A DNA stretch of 64,000 bases from Micromonospora luteifusca (GTDB lineage Bacteria; Actinomycetota; Actinomycetes; Mycobacteriales; Micromonosporaceae). This document shows positions 1 through 9,306 of the stretch, piece by piece; positions within the stretch are counted from its first letter, which is position 1; each line of letters opens with the position of its first letter. Made by a program: the position numbers and the translations under genes. Location of the stretch: positions 3,958,001-4,022,000 of the forward strand of contig NZ_JAFBBP010000001.1 of assembly GCF_016907275.1 (NCBI RefSeq). The letters run 5' to 3'. A model generated the notes under the pieces. It saw only the letters and a list, made by a program, of their open reading frames with translations. It made no database searches and was not told the DNA's origin.

Positions 1-954
1 CGACTCGTCACCGACCTGCTCGGGACCGGCCCGGCAGCCGGTCGGGAGCGCATCTCCGAGGCCGAGCTACGGGACCTGGTCGCGGCGAACACGGTGCTCG
101 ACCCGGACGAGCGACGCATCATCGACGAGGTCCTGGTAGCCGGTGCCAGCCTGATCCGCGAGGTGATGATGCCGCGCACCGAGGTGGTCTTCCTCCCGGC
201 GCGACTGACCATCGCCGAGGCCGCCCGGCTGGTACGTGCCGAAACGCACACCCGCTACCCGGTCACCGACGGCACCCATGACGACGTCGTCGGCTTCGTG
301 CACCTACGTGACGTGCTGCTGCGTCCGGACGCCGATCCGTGCGTCAGCGTCGGTGAGCTGGCCCGGGAGGTGAAGCGGCTCCCCGGCAGCAAACGGGTGC
401 TGCCCGCGCTGACCGAGATGCGCCGGGAGGGCCAGCACCTGGCGGTGGTGGTCGACGAGTACGGCGGGACCGCCGGCATCGTCACCCTGGAGGACCTCAT
501 CGAGGAGTTGATCGGCGAGATCCACGACGAGTACGACGCCACCCCGGACCCGGTGCACGCCGGCCTGCCGGCCGTGGTGGACGGCCGCCTCAACCTCGCT
601 GACTTCGCCGAACGGACCGGGGTGGTACTCCCCGCCGGGCCGTACGAGACGGTCGGCGGGTTCGTGATGGCCGCGCTGGGTCGGCTCCCGGTGACCGGCG
701 ACGAGGTGCCGGTGCCCGGTGAACCCGCCGACGTCGGCGCGCCCGACACGGCCGACCCGCCGGGTGGCTGGCTGCTGCGAGTGCTCGCGTTGGACGGCCG
801 CCGGGTGGCCCGGCTCGCGGTCTCCGCCGTCCGAGTGCCCGAGCAGCACCGCCGGCTCGCAGCCAACCCGACGCGCCGGGTCGGCGCGGGCGAAGCACCC
901 GAGGTCAGCACCCCGACACCGGCGGGCCGGGGCCGACCCGCCGGCCCGTCATGA
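1..954 (+). CDS. CNNM/CorC-type CBS-pair protein (hemolysin C family), 5' end outside the window
   Basis: The frame is open from base 1, so the N-terminus, including the DUF21 membrane domain usual in this family, lies outside the window. The visible part starts with a family-typical stretch (ISEAELRDLVAANTVLDPDE, about bases 52-111). Two CBS motifs follow (MMPRTEVVFLPA about bases 166-201, and VVVDEYGGTAGIVTLEDLIE about bases 448-507), then a CorC/HlyC transporter-associated domain and a short Pro/Ala-rich tail. Family members are membrane proteins linked to Mg/Co homeostasis, with CBS domains that bind adenine nucleotides. The gene ends 33 bases before trpS on the same strand. The family call is firm; the transported ion cannot be read from sequence. 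Confidence 0.85.
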   Translation, partial: RLVTDLLGTGPAAGRERISEAELRDLVAANTVLDPDERRIIDEVLVAGASLIREVMMPRTEVVFLPARLTIAEAARLVRAETHTRYPVTDGTHDDVVGFVHLRDVLLRPDADPCVSVGELAREVKRLPGSKRVLPALTEMRREGQHLAVVVDEYGGTAGIVTLEDLIEELIGEIHDEYDATPDPVHAGLPAVVDGRLNLADFAERTGVVLPAGPYETVGGFVMAALGRLPVTGDEVPVPGEPADVGAPDTADPPGGWLLRVLALDGRRVARLAVSAVRVPEQHRRLAANPTRRVGAGEAPEVSTPTPAGRGRPAGPS

Positions 955-2013
<1,059 letters not shown>

Positions 2014-2062
2014 CTCCGCGGGACAGGTGGACAGGCCGGTGGTCGGAGGGGCGGCGCGAAGC

Positions 2063-2608
2063 GTGGATCGCAGTGGCGGGGTGCAGCCGACCGGCGACAC
2101 CATCCAGATCGGCATCGCGGTGGACATTCCCGAGCCGTGGGGTGCCCAGCTCACCCGGCGGCGGGTCGAAGCCGGTGACCCGCTCGCGGTGCCCGCGCAC
2201 GTGACGTTGCTCGGGCCCACCGAGATCCGGACGGCCAACCTGCCCGCCATCGAGCGGCACCTGGCCACCGTCGCCGCCGCGCACCTGCCGTTCGCACTGC
2301 ACCTGCGGGGCACCGGCACGTTCCGCCCGGTCACCCAGGTGGTGTTCGTCGCGGTGGCCGCCGGGATCAGCGAGTGTGAGTTGCTGGCCGCCGCCATCGC
2401 CGCGACGCCAGGCATGCACCGCGAGGTCCGCTTCCCGTACCATCCGCACGTCACCGTGGCGCAGGACGTGGCACCGGAGGCCCTGGACAAGGTGTACGAG
2501 GATCTGGCCGACTTTTCCGCGATGTTCGAGGTCGACGCGTTCACGCTCTTCTCGCACAGTGGGCAGACCCGGTGGCAGCCGCGACGGGACTTCCGCCTCG
2601 GCCGCTGA
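2063..2608 (+). CDS. 2'-5' RNA ligase family protein (2H phosphoesterase fold)
   Basis: The 181-residue protein carries the two HxT motifs of the 2H phosphoesterase superfamily: AHVTLLGPT near residue 46 and HPHVTVAQ near residue 130. These two histidines act together on cyclic or 2'-5' phosphodiester bonds in RNA or small nucleotides. The GTG at 2063 is preferred because a GGAGGGG run at 2045-2051 lies about 11 bases upstream; GTG codons at 2027 and 2081 are alternatives. The in vivo substrate is unknown for most bacterial members, and neighbours (trpS, YihY) give no further clue. Confidence 0.8.
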   Translation: MDRSGGVQPTGDTIQIGIAVDIPEPWGAQLTRRRVEAGDPLAVPAHVTLLGPTEIRTANLPAIERHLATVAAAHLPFALHLRGTGTFRPVTQVVFVAVAAGISECELLAAAIAATPGMHREVRFPYHPHVTVAQDVAPEALDKVYEDLADFSAMFEVDAFTLFSHSGQTRWQPRRDFRLGR

Positions 2609-2687
2609 GCCGTCGGCGACGCGCCGGCCGGTGATTATCGGGAGCCGGTTGCCACTACGGCGGTGGGAGATCGGCGAGGATGATCGC

Positions 2688-3614
2688 GTGAACGTGATCG
2701 GCCAGATCGAAGCGGGCATAGACCGTTGGGTGAGCGCCGCGCGCCGCCGGTCGGGGCTCTTCGATCACGTGTGGCGGGCGGGCGCGTTGTACGCCGAGGT
2801 GCTGGCCGGGCGGCTGGCCGCTGCGATCGCCTACTACGGCTTCTTCGCGGTGTTCGCCCTCGCCCTGGTGGCGTTCTCCATCTTCGGTGCGATCCTCGAG
2901 GACAACGACGAGGTCAGCGCGGCGGCGGCCCGCTTCCTCAAGGAGAACCTGCCGTTCCTGGACGCCGAGCAGATCGCGAACTCCAGCGGCACGGTCGGCG
3001 TGGTCGGCCTGGTCATCCTGGTCTTCACCGGGATCGCCTGGGTGGAGGCGATCCGGTCCTCGCAGCGGTTGATGTATCAGCTCAACCAGCAGCCGGGAAA
3101 CCTGGTGGTGCGACGGCTGGTCGACCTGGGCGTGATGATCGGTGTCTTCGTGCTGCTCGGCGTCTCGGTGGCGGCGGTGGACGCGTTGGAGTCGCTGCTG
3201 CGTTTCCTGCTGCGCAGCACCGGGTCGGTCGGTCTGACCACGATCAGCGCGGTGCTCAGCGTGCTGATCAACGCGGTGCTGGCCACCGCGTTGCTCCTCG
3301 CGGTGCCCCGGCTGCGGATGAGCCGGTCCCGGCTGCGCCCGGTGGTGCTGCTGGTGGCGATCGGTATCACGCTGCTGAACACGGTCGGGCGGTACTACGT
3401 GGTGCGCACCGAGCGCAACCCGGCGTACACCGTGGTGGCCGGCGCCGTCGGTCTGCTGCTCTATCTCTACCTGCTCAACCAACTGGTGCTGTTCGGTGCG
3501 GCGCTCCTCGCGACCAGCACGAACGGGCGGGTGGTGGACCTGGCGGAGGCTGCCGCCCCGCCGGGGGAGGTCGACGAGGACACCGATCCCGGTACGCCGG
3601 GCGGTGCGAGCTGA
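2688..3614 (+). CDS. YihY/virulence factor BrkB family membrane protein
   Basis: A 308-residue polytopic inner-membrane protein. The early LAAAIAYYGFFAVFALALVA helix is characteristic of the YihY family, and there are about six hydrophobic segments, ending with a YLLNQLVLFGAALL helix. The GTG at 2688 is chosen because a GGCGAGGA Shine-Dalgarno sits at 2673-2680 with 7-base spacing. The stop (3612-3614) overlaps the next ATG as TGATG, so the gene is translationally coupled to a GntR regulator. Family function is not settled: the old RNase BN label is wrong and BrkB was linked to serum resistance. The C-terminus is acidic and Pro/Gly-rich. Confidence 0.88.
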   Translation: MNVIGQIEAGIDRWVSAARRRSGLFDHVWRAGALYAEVLAGRLAAAIAYYGFFAVFALALVAFSIFGAILEDNDEVSAAAARFLKENLPFLDAEQIANSSGTVGVVGLVILVFTGIAWVEAIRSSQRLMYQLNQQPGNLVVRRLVDLGVMIGVFVLLGVSVAAVDALESLLRFLLRSTGSVGLTTISAVLSVLINAVLATALLLAVPRLRMSRSRLRPVVLLVAIGITLLNTVGRYYVVRTERNPAYTVVAGAVGLLLYLYLLNQLVLFGAALLATSTNGRVVDLAEAAAPPGEVDEDTDPGTPGGAS

Positions 3615-4000
3615 TGACGGAAGGTGTGCAGGTGCTGATCTCGGTCGACCAGGACTCGTCGGTGCCCCCGTACGAGCAGGTGCGCGGACAACTCGCCGAG
3701 CTGATCGGCGACGGCCGGTTGCCGGTGGGCAGTCGACTGCCCACCGTCCGACAACTCGCCGCCGACCTGCGGCTGGCCGCGAACACGGTGGCCCGGGCGT
3801 ACCGGGAGTTGGAGGTTGCCGGCCTGCTGGAGACCCGGGGGCGCAACGGCACCTTCGTCGCCCCCGGCCGGGATGACGCCGTCGACCGGCTGCACCGGGT
3901 CGCCGTCGAGTACGCCGCCGAGGCGCGGCGGCTGGGTGTCCCCCCGGACCGGGCCGTCGCCCTCGTCCGCGCCGCCCTCGACGCCATCCGGCACGACTGA
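3614..4000 (+). CDS. GntR family transcriptional regulator (YtrA-like, short)
   Basis: A 128-residue protein with an N-terminal GntR winged helix (VPPYEQVRGQLAELIGDG, then LPTVRQLAADLRLAANTVAR as the recognition region) and a short C-terminal helical segment, as in the YtrA subfamily that usually controls adjacent ABC transporters or membrane proteins. It starts on the ATG that overlaps the YihY stop, so the two form an operon; an in-frame GTG at 3632 is an alternative. No effector domain of the FadR or HutC type is present. The target is unknown; autoregulation of this operon would be usual for the subfamily. Confidence 0.88.
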   Translation: MTEGVQVLISVDQDSSVPPYEQVRGQLAELIGDGRLPVGSRLPTVRQLAADLRLAANTVARAYRELEVAGLLETRGRNGTFVAPGRDDAVDRLHRVAVEYAAEARRLGVPPDRAVALVRAALDAIRHD

Positions 4001-4121
4001 GTCGGGGACGACACATCGGGCCGGCCGACCGGCCGCAGATCGAGCGCCCGACGGGCGGAAACTGAGCCGAAAGGCGTCGGCGCTCGCGTTCGCGGACCAT
4101 GATGAGCCGGTGGGCGCACTC

Positions 4122-4547
4122 ATGACACTGGACCTGCCGGCCGACTCGCCGCTCCTCGGCCTGCCATGGATCATCACTTTCGGCCCGCTCGGCGATCTCG
4201 ACGAGTGGGAGCCGGTGGTCTGTGGGCCGTACGAGCGACCGCACGCGTTGGCGCTGGCCGAGGCGGTGGTGGCCGACGAGCAGTTGATGGCGGTGGTGGA
4301 GCCGCTGCTGCCGGCGCTGTCGGCCGACGAGATCCGCAGTGAGATCGCCGCCGCGCAGGTCGCCGCCGAGGACGAGGCGAGGCAGGTCGAGGGCGCCGAC
4401 CTGTACGGCGACTTCGAGGACGTGATCGACGAGGAGTTGGACGCCGCCGCCGACGAGGCGGGCCACGGTGAGCCCGCCGAGCCGCCGGACGCGGCCGAGG
4501 TACGCGCCGGCTTCACCCGGATCGCGGCGCTGCTCACCGCGAAGTGA
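4122..4547 (+). CDS. small acidic protein of unknown function
   Basis: I do not recognise this 141-residue protein. It begins DLPADSPLLGLPWIITFGPL and continues with a region rich in Ala, Glu and Asp (about residues 70-125), with no signal peptide or membrane segment. Codon use is typical of the region, with strong GC bias at third positions, supporting a real gene. ATG 4122 is used; an in-frame GTG at 4110 would add four residues and neither has a clear ribosome site. It is followed convergently, after 19 bases, by the VOC gene. Confidence 0.6.
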   Translation: MTLDLPADSPLLGLPWIITFGPLGDLDEWEPVVCGPYERPHALALAEAVVADEQLMAVVEPLLPALSADEIRSEIAAAQVAAEDEARQVEGADLYGDFEDVIDEELDAAADEAGHGEPAEPPDAAEVRAGFTRIAALLTAK

Positions 4548-4566
4548 ATAGCTCGGGGCGTCGACG

Positions 4567-4938
4567 TCAGCGGGTCGGCGGGCCGTCCAGCACGCAGAAC
4601 TCGTTGCCCTCCGGATCGGCGAGCACCGTGAACCCTTCGGTCCCGGTCTGCCCGACGTCGACGCGCCGCGCACCGAGGCTCAGCAGCCGCTGTACCTCGG
4701 CCTGGGGATCCGCGTCCGCGACCAGGTCGAGGTGCAGTCGGTTCTTGCCGCGTTTCGGGGTGCCCGAGCCCTGCAACCACACGGTGGGCGAGGTGGCTGA
4801 CGACTGACCCGGCGGCCAGAGCTTGGCGCTGCCGTCGTCGCCCTGCTCGACCTCGTAGCCGAGCGCCGTAGACCAGAACGCGACCATCACGTCCAGGTCG
4901 TCGACGTCGAGCGTGCACTGCGCAATTCGTACCACCAT
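4567..4938 (-). CDS. VOC (glyoxalase/bleomycin resistance) superfamily protein
   Basis: A 123-residue protein with the paired beta-alpha-beta-beta-beta layout of the vicinal-oxygen-chelate fold: an early DVDDLDVMVAFWSTALGYEV module and a late GFTVLADPEGNEFCVLD module, with RLHLDLV in the middle as the likely metal-ligand strand. The start at 4938 is well supported: GGAGGTG (complement of 4943-4949) lies four bases upstream of the ATG. Members range from glyoxalases to antibiotic-binding proteins, and the substrate is not predictable here. It is monocistronic and convergent with the preceding acidic protein. Confidence 0.85.
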   Translation of the reverse strand: MVVRIAQCTLDVDDLDVMVAFWSTALGYEVEQGDDGSAKLWPPGQSSATSPTVWLQGSGTPKRGKNRLHLDLVADADPQAEVQRLLSLGARRVDVGQTGTEGFTVLADPEGNEFCVLDGPPTR

Positions 4939-5144
4939 GGGGCACCTCCGTAGCGTCGGTGCCCGAGTCGGTACCCACGACGGCTGCGGGCCACACCACC
5001 GGCGGCACACGAGCACCGGCGCCGCGCGGAGCGGACTCCGCGTGGCGCCGGTGCCACCTCACCCCCCACCACAAGGGGCCGGTAGCCCAGTCGCCCGTCG
5101 GCGCGGGGCACGACGAACGACCAGGTCGAGTACGAGTTACCCGC

Positions 5145-6779
5145 TTATCGCCGTTCCAACCAGGCGGCCGCGTCAACGGGCAACAGATGGCCGGAGCCCT
5201 GCTCGGTGAGCGCGTCGCTGGCGACGAGCGGCTGACCGTACCCGTCGATCAGGACCGGCGCGCCGCTGAGGTTGACCACGCAGGTCAACGTGGTGTCGCA
5301 GGCGGTGCGGGCGAAGGCCAGCACGCCGGGCCCGCTCTCCAGCCAGGTGATCCCGTCGGCGTCGAGGGCCAGCGCCGGGTGCGCGTGGCGGATCCGCAGC
5401 GCCGCCCGATACAACTCCAGTGTCGAGCCGGGCACGCCGGTCTGCGCGGCGACGGACAGGGCCCGCCAGGTCGTCGGGGCGGGCAGCCAGCTCAACTCGC
5501 TGCCGGTCGGCCCGAAGCCGTACGGGGCCACCGCACCGCTCCACGGGATGGGCACCCGGCAACCGTCGCGGCTTTCGCCGGTGCGCAGGAACGCCGGGTC
5601 CTGGCGCAGCTCGTCGGGGAGGTCGAGGACCTCCGGCAGGCCCAGTTCCTCGCCCTGGTAGAGGTAGGCGCAGCCGGGTAGGGCGAGCATCAGCAGGCTG
5701 GCGGCGCGGGCCCGGCGCAGCCCTTCGGCACCGTCGCCGTAGCGGGTGACGTGCCGCTGTTTGTCGTGGTTGGACAGCACCCAGGTGGTGGGCGCGCCGA
5801 CAATTGTCGCCTCGGCCAGCGCGGTATCGATCACCTTGTGGAACGAGTCGGCCGACCAGGTGGCGTCGAGGAAGTCGAAGCTGAACGCCTGGTGCAGCTC
5901 GTCCGGGCCGATGTAGCGGGCCAGGCGCTGCGGCGTCTCGGCCCACGCCTCGGCGACGGCCATCCGACCGCCCGGGTAGCTGTCCAGGATGGGCCGCCAG
6001 GCGCGGTAGATCTCGTGCACCTCGTCCTGGTCGAAGTAGGGCAGCCGACCCTTGCCGAGCAGTTCGACCTGACGCTGGCCGGTGGTGATCGTGCTGAAAC
6101 CCACGTCCGGCAGCCCGTCCGCCTTGATCATGCCGTGCGCCACGTCGATGCGGAATCCGTCCACGCCCCGGTCCAACCAGAACCGCAGCACGTCCTCGAA
6201 TTCGGCACGGACCTCCGGGTGGCGCCAGTTCAGGTCCGGCTGGGCCGGGTCGAACAGGTGCAGGTACCACTGACCGTCCGCGATCCGGGTCCAGGCCGGG
6301 CCGCCGAAGATGCTCTCCCAGTCGTTCGGGGGCAGCTCGCCGTGCGCGCCCTGACCCTCGGCGAAGAGGTAGCGGGCCCGCTCCGGCGAGCCGGGGCCGG
6401 CGGCGAGGGCGGCGGTGAACCAGCGGTGCGCGCTGGAGGTGTGGTTGGGCACCAGGTCGATGATGATCCGCAGGCCGAGGGCGTGCGCGTCGGTGATCAT
6501 CGCGTCGAAGTCGGCGAGGGTGCCGAACATCGGATCGACGTCCCGGTAGTCGGCGACGTCGTACCCGCCGTCGACCATCGGTGAGGTGTAGAAGGGGGTC
6601 AGCCAGAGCGCGTCCACCCCGAGGTCACGCAGGTACGGCAGGCGGTGCCGGATGCCCTGGAGGTCACCGGTGCCGTCGCCGTCGCTGTCGGCGAAGCTGC
6701 GGACGTACACCTGGTAGACGACCGCGGAGCGCCACCAGTCGTCGGCAGCGGCGTGGGGTGGGTTGGCGGTGCTGATCAT
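5145..6779 (-). CDS. alpha-glucosidase / alpha-amylase family hydrolase (GH13)
   Basis: A 544-residue cytosolic GH13 enzyme without a signal peptide, probably splitting alpha-glucosidic bonds of imported malto- or isomalto-oligosaccharides. Visible GH13 regions in order are DLVPNHTS (I), GFRIDVAHG with the nucleophile Asp (II), VAEAWAET with the acid/base Glu (III) and LSNHDKQR with the transition-state Asp (IV). The N-terminal SAVVYQVYVRSFADSDGDGT is typical of oligo-1,6- and alpha-1,4-glucosidases. ATG 6779 is preferred; an in-frame GTG at 6815 would overlap the LacI gene. It lies 32 bases downstream of the LacI gene on the same strand, and divergent from the sugar importer whose product it should process. 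Confidence 0.9.
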   Translation of the reverse strand: MISTANPPHAAADDWWRSAVVYQVYVRSFADSDGDGTGDLQGIRHRLPYLRDLGVDALWLTPFYTSPMVDGGYDVADYRDVDPMFGTLADFDAMITDAHALGLRIIIDLVPNHTSSAHRWFTAALAAGPGSPERARYLFAEGQGAHGELPPNDWESIFGGPAWTRIADGQWYLHLFDPAQPDLNWRHPEVRAEFEDVLRFWLDRGVDGFRIDVAHGMIKADGLPDVGFSTITTGQRQVELLGKGRLPYFDQDEVHEIYRAWRPILDSYPGGRMAVAEAWAETPQRLARYIGPDELHQAFSFDFLDATWSADSFHKVIDTALAEATIVGAPTTWVLSNHDKQRHVTRYGDGAEGLRRARAASLLMLALPGCAYLYQGEELGLPEVLDLPDELRQDPAFLRTGESRDGCRVPIPWSGAVAPYGFGPTGSELSWLPAPTTWRALSVAAQTGVPGSTLELYRAALRIRHAHPALALDADGITWLESGPGVLAFARTACDTTLTCVVNLSGAPVLIDGYGQPLVASDALTEQGSGHLLPVDAAAWLERR

Positions 6780-6803
6780 CCGAGCAATATGCCGCTCGGA
6801 AGC

Positions 6804-6826
6804 TGCAAGAGTCAAGCAGATCTTGC
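6804..6826. promoter_or_regulatory. candidate LacI-family operator at the 3' end of the regulator gene
   Basis: GCAAG (6804-6808) and CTTGC (6822-6826) form an inverted pair, with an inner CAAG/CTTG pair at 6813-6825. The same half-sites recur at 7879-7931 upstream of the regulator and importer. The site straddles the LacI stop and lies just upstream of the alpha-glucosidase start, so it could give that gene its own regulated promoter. Inferred from half-site recurrence only. Confidence 0.4.
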
Positions 6827-7858
6827 GTAAGACAACCGCGCTGCAGTCGGAACAACAGCTGTGGATCCGCGCACCACCAGCTCCGGGCGGAACAGGTACT
6901 CGGAGTGCGGAGCGCCGTACCCGTTGATCTCGTCCACCAGGGCCCGGACGGCCGCCACCGCCATCGCGGTGACCGGCTGCCGCATGGTCGTCAGCGGCGG
7001 GTCGGTGAAGGCCATCAGCGGTGAGTCGTCGTAGCCGACCACGGAGAGGTCGTCGGGAACGCTGAGGCCGCGTTGGCGGGCCGCCCGGATCGCGCCGAGC
7101 GCCATCAGGTCGGAACCGCAGACCACGCCGGTGACGCCGCGGTCCAGCAGACGGCCGGCCGCCGCCTCGCCACCTTCCACGCCGAACAGCGACAGCTCGG
7201 CCAGCGGACCCAGGTCGGACTGCGCGACGCCGGCCAGTCGGGTCATCGCCGAGCGCCAGCCGGACACCTTGCGCTGCACCGGAACGAACCGGTCCGGGCC
7301 GGTGATCAGGCCGATCCGCCGGTGCCCGAGCGCGACCAGGTGGGCAACCGCCAACTCGGCGGCCTCCCGGTCGTCACAGGAGACGAAGGGGGCGCCGATG
7401 TCCGGCACGTACCCGTTGATCATGACGACCGGCAGCGGTCGGGCCAGCAGCGCCCGGTAGCGGTCGTGGTTGGCGGCGGTGTCGGCGTGCAGGCCGGAGA
7501 CGAAGACGATCCCGGAGACCTGCCGGTCCAGCAGCATCTCGACGTACTCGTCCTCGGTCACGCCGCCGGCGGTCTGGGTGCAGAGCACCGGAGTGAACCC
7601 GCTCTGCGCCAGGGTCGACTCGATGACCTGGGCGAAGGCGGGGAAGATCGGGTTGTCCAGCTCCGGCACGACCAGGCCGACCAGACCGGCGCTGCGCTTG
7701 CGTAGCCGGGCCGGGCGCTCGTAGCCGAGCACGTCGAGGGCGGTGAGGACGGCCTGCCGGGTCTCCGGGGCCACGCCGGGGCGGTCGTTGAGCACCCGCG
7801 ACACCGTGGCCTCGCTGACTTCGGCCTGCTGGGCGATGTCGGACAGTCGAGCGCGCAT
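6812..7858 (-). CDS. LacI family transcriptional regulator (probable sugar-importer repressor)
   Basis: A 348-residue protein with an N-terminal LacI helix-turn-helix (LSDIAQQAEVSEATVSRVLN, about residues 5-24), hinge helix near residues 48-58, and a periplasmic-binding-protein-like effector domain (VGLVVPELDNPIFP through DDLSVVGYDDSPLM and LTTMRQP). It should repress in the absence of an oligosaccharide inducer. It is transcribed away from the three-gene sugar importer and toward an alpha-glucosidase, the usual arrangement for maltose/alpha-glucoside repressors in actinobacteria. GCAAG/CTTGC inverted repeats in both flanking intergenic regions are its likely operators. The exact inducer is unknown. 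Confidence 0.9.
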   Translation of the reverse strand: MRARLSDIAQQAEVSEATVSRVLNDRPGVAPETRQAVLTALDVLGYERPARLRKRSAGLVGLVVPELDNPIFPAFAQVIESTLAQSGFTPVLCTQTAGGVTEDEYVEMLLDRQVSGIVFVSGLHADTAANHDRYRALLARPLPVVMINGYVPDIGAPFVSCDDREAAELAVAHLVALGHRRIGLITGPDRFVPVQRKVSGWRSAMTRLAGVAQSDLGPLAELSLFGVEGGEAAAGRLLDRGVTGVVCGSDLMALGAIRAARQRGLSVPDDLSVVGYDDSPLMAFTDPPLTTMRQPVTAMAVAAVRALVDEINGYGAPHSEYLFRPELVVRGSTAVVPTAARLSYARSA

Positions 7859-7878
7859 GGCGGCACTTTAGCCCACCG

Positions 7879-7931
7879 GCAAGTTCTTGCGAGGTGCTCT
7901 GCAAGCCCTTCCATAATCTGCAACGTCTTGC
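7879..7931. promoter_or_regulatory. paired GCAAG-N2-CTTGC operators in the divergent promoter region
   Basis: GCAAGTTCTTGC at 7879-7890 is an inverted repeat with perfect 5-bp arms, and GCAACGTCTTGC at 7920-7931 is a near copy 41 bp away (centre to centre, about four helical turns). An extra GCAAG lies at 7901-7905. Both lie between the LacI-family gene (start 7858) and the lipoprotein gene (start 8059), so a dimer pair or loop could silence both directions. The assignment to this LacI protein is inference. Confidence 0.55.
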
Positions 7932-8058
7932 TAGCGTCCCCGCAACATGCGAGAGCAGCGGCGCAGGATCCGTGCGCCGGTTGGCAAAAACTTCCAGAGG
8001 TTCCCCCCTGGCGGGCTGCCCTTCCCCCGGCGGACCCGCCATGACGACAGGAGTACCG

Positions 8059-9306
8059 ATGCGCATCCGTACCGCGGGTGTGGTCGCCCTCTTCGCCCTG
8101 GCACTCGCCGCCTCCGGTTGCGGTGGCGACAGCGACGAGCCGGCCGCGAAGGAGACCCCCAGGGCCGCCGGCGGCAAACTGGTCATCTGGGCGGACGACA
8201 AGCGCGCCGTCGCCCTCAAGCCGTTCGCCGAGAAGTTCGGCCAGGAGAACGGCGTCACCGTCGAGGTCCAGGCCGTCAGCAAGGACCTGCAGACCAACTT
8301 CGTCACCGCCTCCCAGCAGGGCAGCGGTCCGGACGTGGTGGTCGGCGCGCACGACTGGATCGGCAACCTCGTGCAGAACGGCGCGATCGACCCCGTGCAG
8401 CTCTCCGCCGAGCAGAAGAGCGGATTCAACGAGACCGCCATCAAGGCGGTCACCTTCAACGGTCAGCTCTACGGCGTGCCGTACGCGCAGGAGAACCTGG
8501 CGTTGATCCGCAACACCGAACTGGCCCCCGAGGCGCCGAAGACCATCGAGGACCTGGTCGCCAACGGCAAGCAGCTCAAGGCGGCCAAGAAGGTCACCGA
8601 GACGCTCTGCCTCCAGGTCGGCCAGAACGGCGACGCGTACCACATCTACCCGCTGTACGCCTCGGCCGGCGGATACCTCTTCGGCACCGGTGCCAACGGT
8701 GACTACGACCCGAAGGACCTGGGCGTGGGCAAGCCCGAGTCCATCGAGGCCTTCAAGAAGATCGGTGCGCTGGGCGAGAAGGGCGAGGGCGTGCTCAAGC
8801 GCTCCATCGCGGACACCAACTCGATCGCCACCTTCACCGGGAAGAAGTGCGCGTACCTGGTCTCCGGGCCGTGGGCGGTGGCTGACGTCAAGAAGGCCAA
8901 CATCACGTACGACATCTCGGCCGTTCCCGGTTTCGCCGGCGGCAAGGAGGCCCAGCCGTTCGTGGGCGTGCAGGCGTTCTACGTCGCCGCGAAGGGCAAG
9001 AACAAGGCGCTGGCCCAGGAGTTCGTGGCCAACTACACCACCACGCCCGAGCTGGCAGTCGCGCTCTACCAGGCCGAGCCCCGGCCGCCGGCGCTGACCG
9101 CCGCCCTGGACCAGGTCAAGGGCAGCGACCCGGATCTGGCCAAGTTCCAGGAGGCCGGTAAGAACGGTCAGGTGCTGCCGGCCATCCCGGCGATGGCCGC
9201 GATCTGGGACCCGTTCGGCAAGGCCGAGGCCGCCGTGATCGGCGGGGCCGACCCGACCAGCACCATCACCGCCGCCGGCAAGACCATCTCCGGCCAGATC
9301 AAGTAA
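8059..9306 (+). CDS. extracellular sugar-binding lipoprotein of an ABC importer (MalE-like)
   Basis: A 415-residue substrate-binding protein with a lipoprotein signal peptide (hydrophobic FALALAASGC with the lipobox Cys near residue 22). The mature part resembles maltose/maltodextrin-binding proteins: LVIWADDKRAVALKPFAEKF at the start, GPDVVVGAHDWIGNL, and later AYLVSGPWAV. It should be anchored outside the membrane and deliver sugar to the two permeases encoded next. ATG 8059 is preferred over in-frame ATG 8041 because CAGGAG lies just upstream of 8059. Its stop overlaps the next start (TAATG). Expression is probably controlled by the divergent LacI-family protein. Confidence 0.92.
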   Translation: MRIRTAGVVALFALALAASGCGGDSDEPAAKETPRAAGGKLVIWADDKRAVALKPFAEKFGQENGVTVEVQAVSKDLQTNFVTASQQGSGPDVVVGAHDWIGNLVQNGAIDPVQLSAEQKSGFNETAIKAVTFNGQLYGVPYAQENLALIRNTELAPEAPKTIEDLVANGKQLKAAKKVTETLCLQVGQNGDAYHIYPLYASAGGYLFGTGANGDYDPKDLGVGKPESIEAFKKIGALGEKGEGVLKRSIADTNSIATFTGKKCAYLVSGPWAVADVKKANITYDISAVPGFAGGKEAQPFVGVQAFYVAAKGKNKALAQEFVANYTTTPELAVALYQAEPRPPALTAALDQVKGSDPDLAKFQEAGKNGQVLPAIPAMAAIWDPFGKAEAAVIGGADPTSTITAAGKTISGQIK

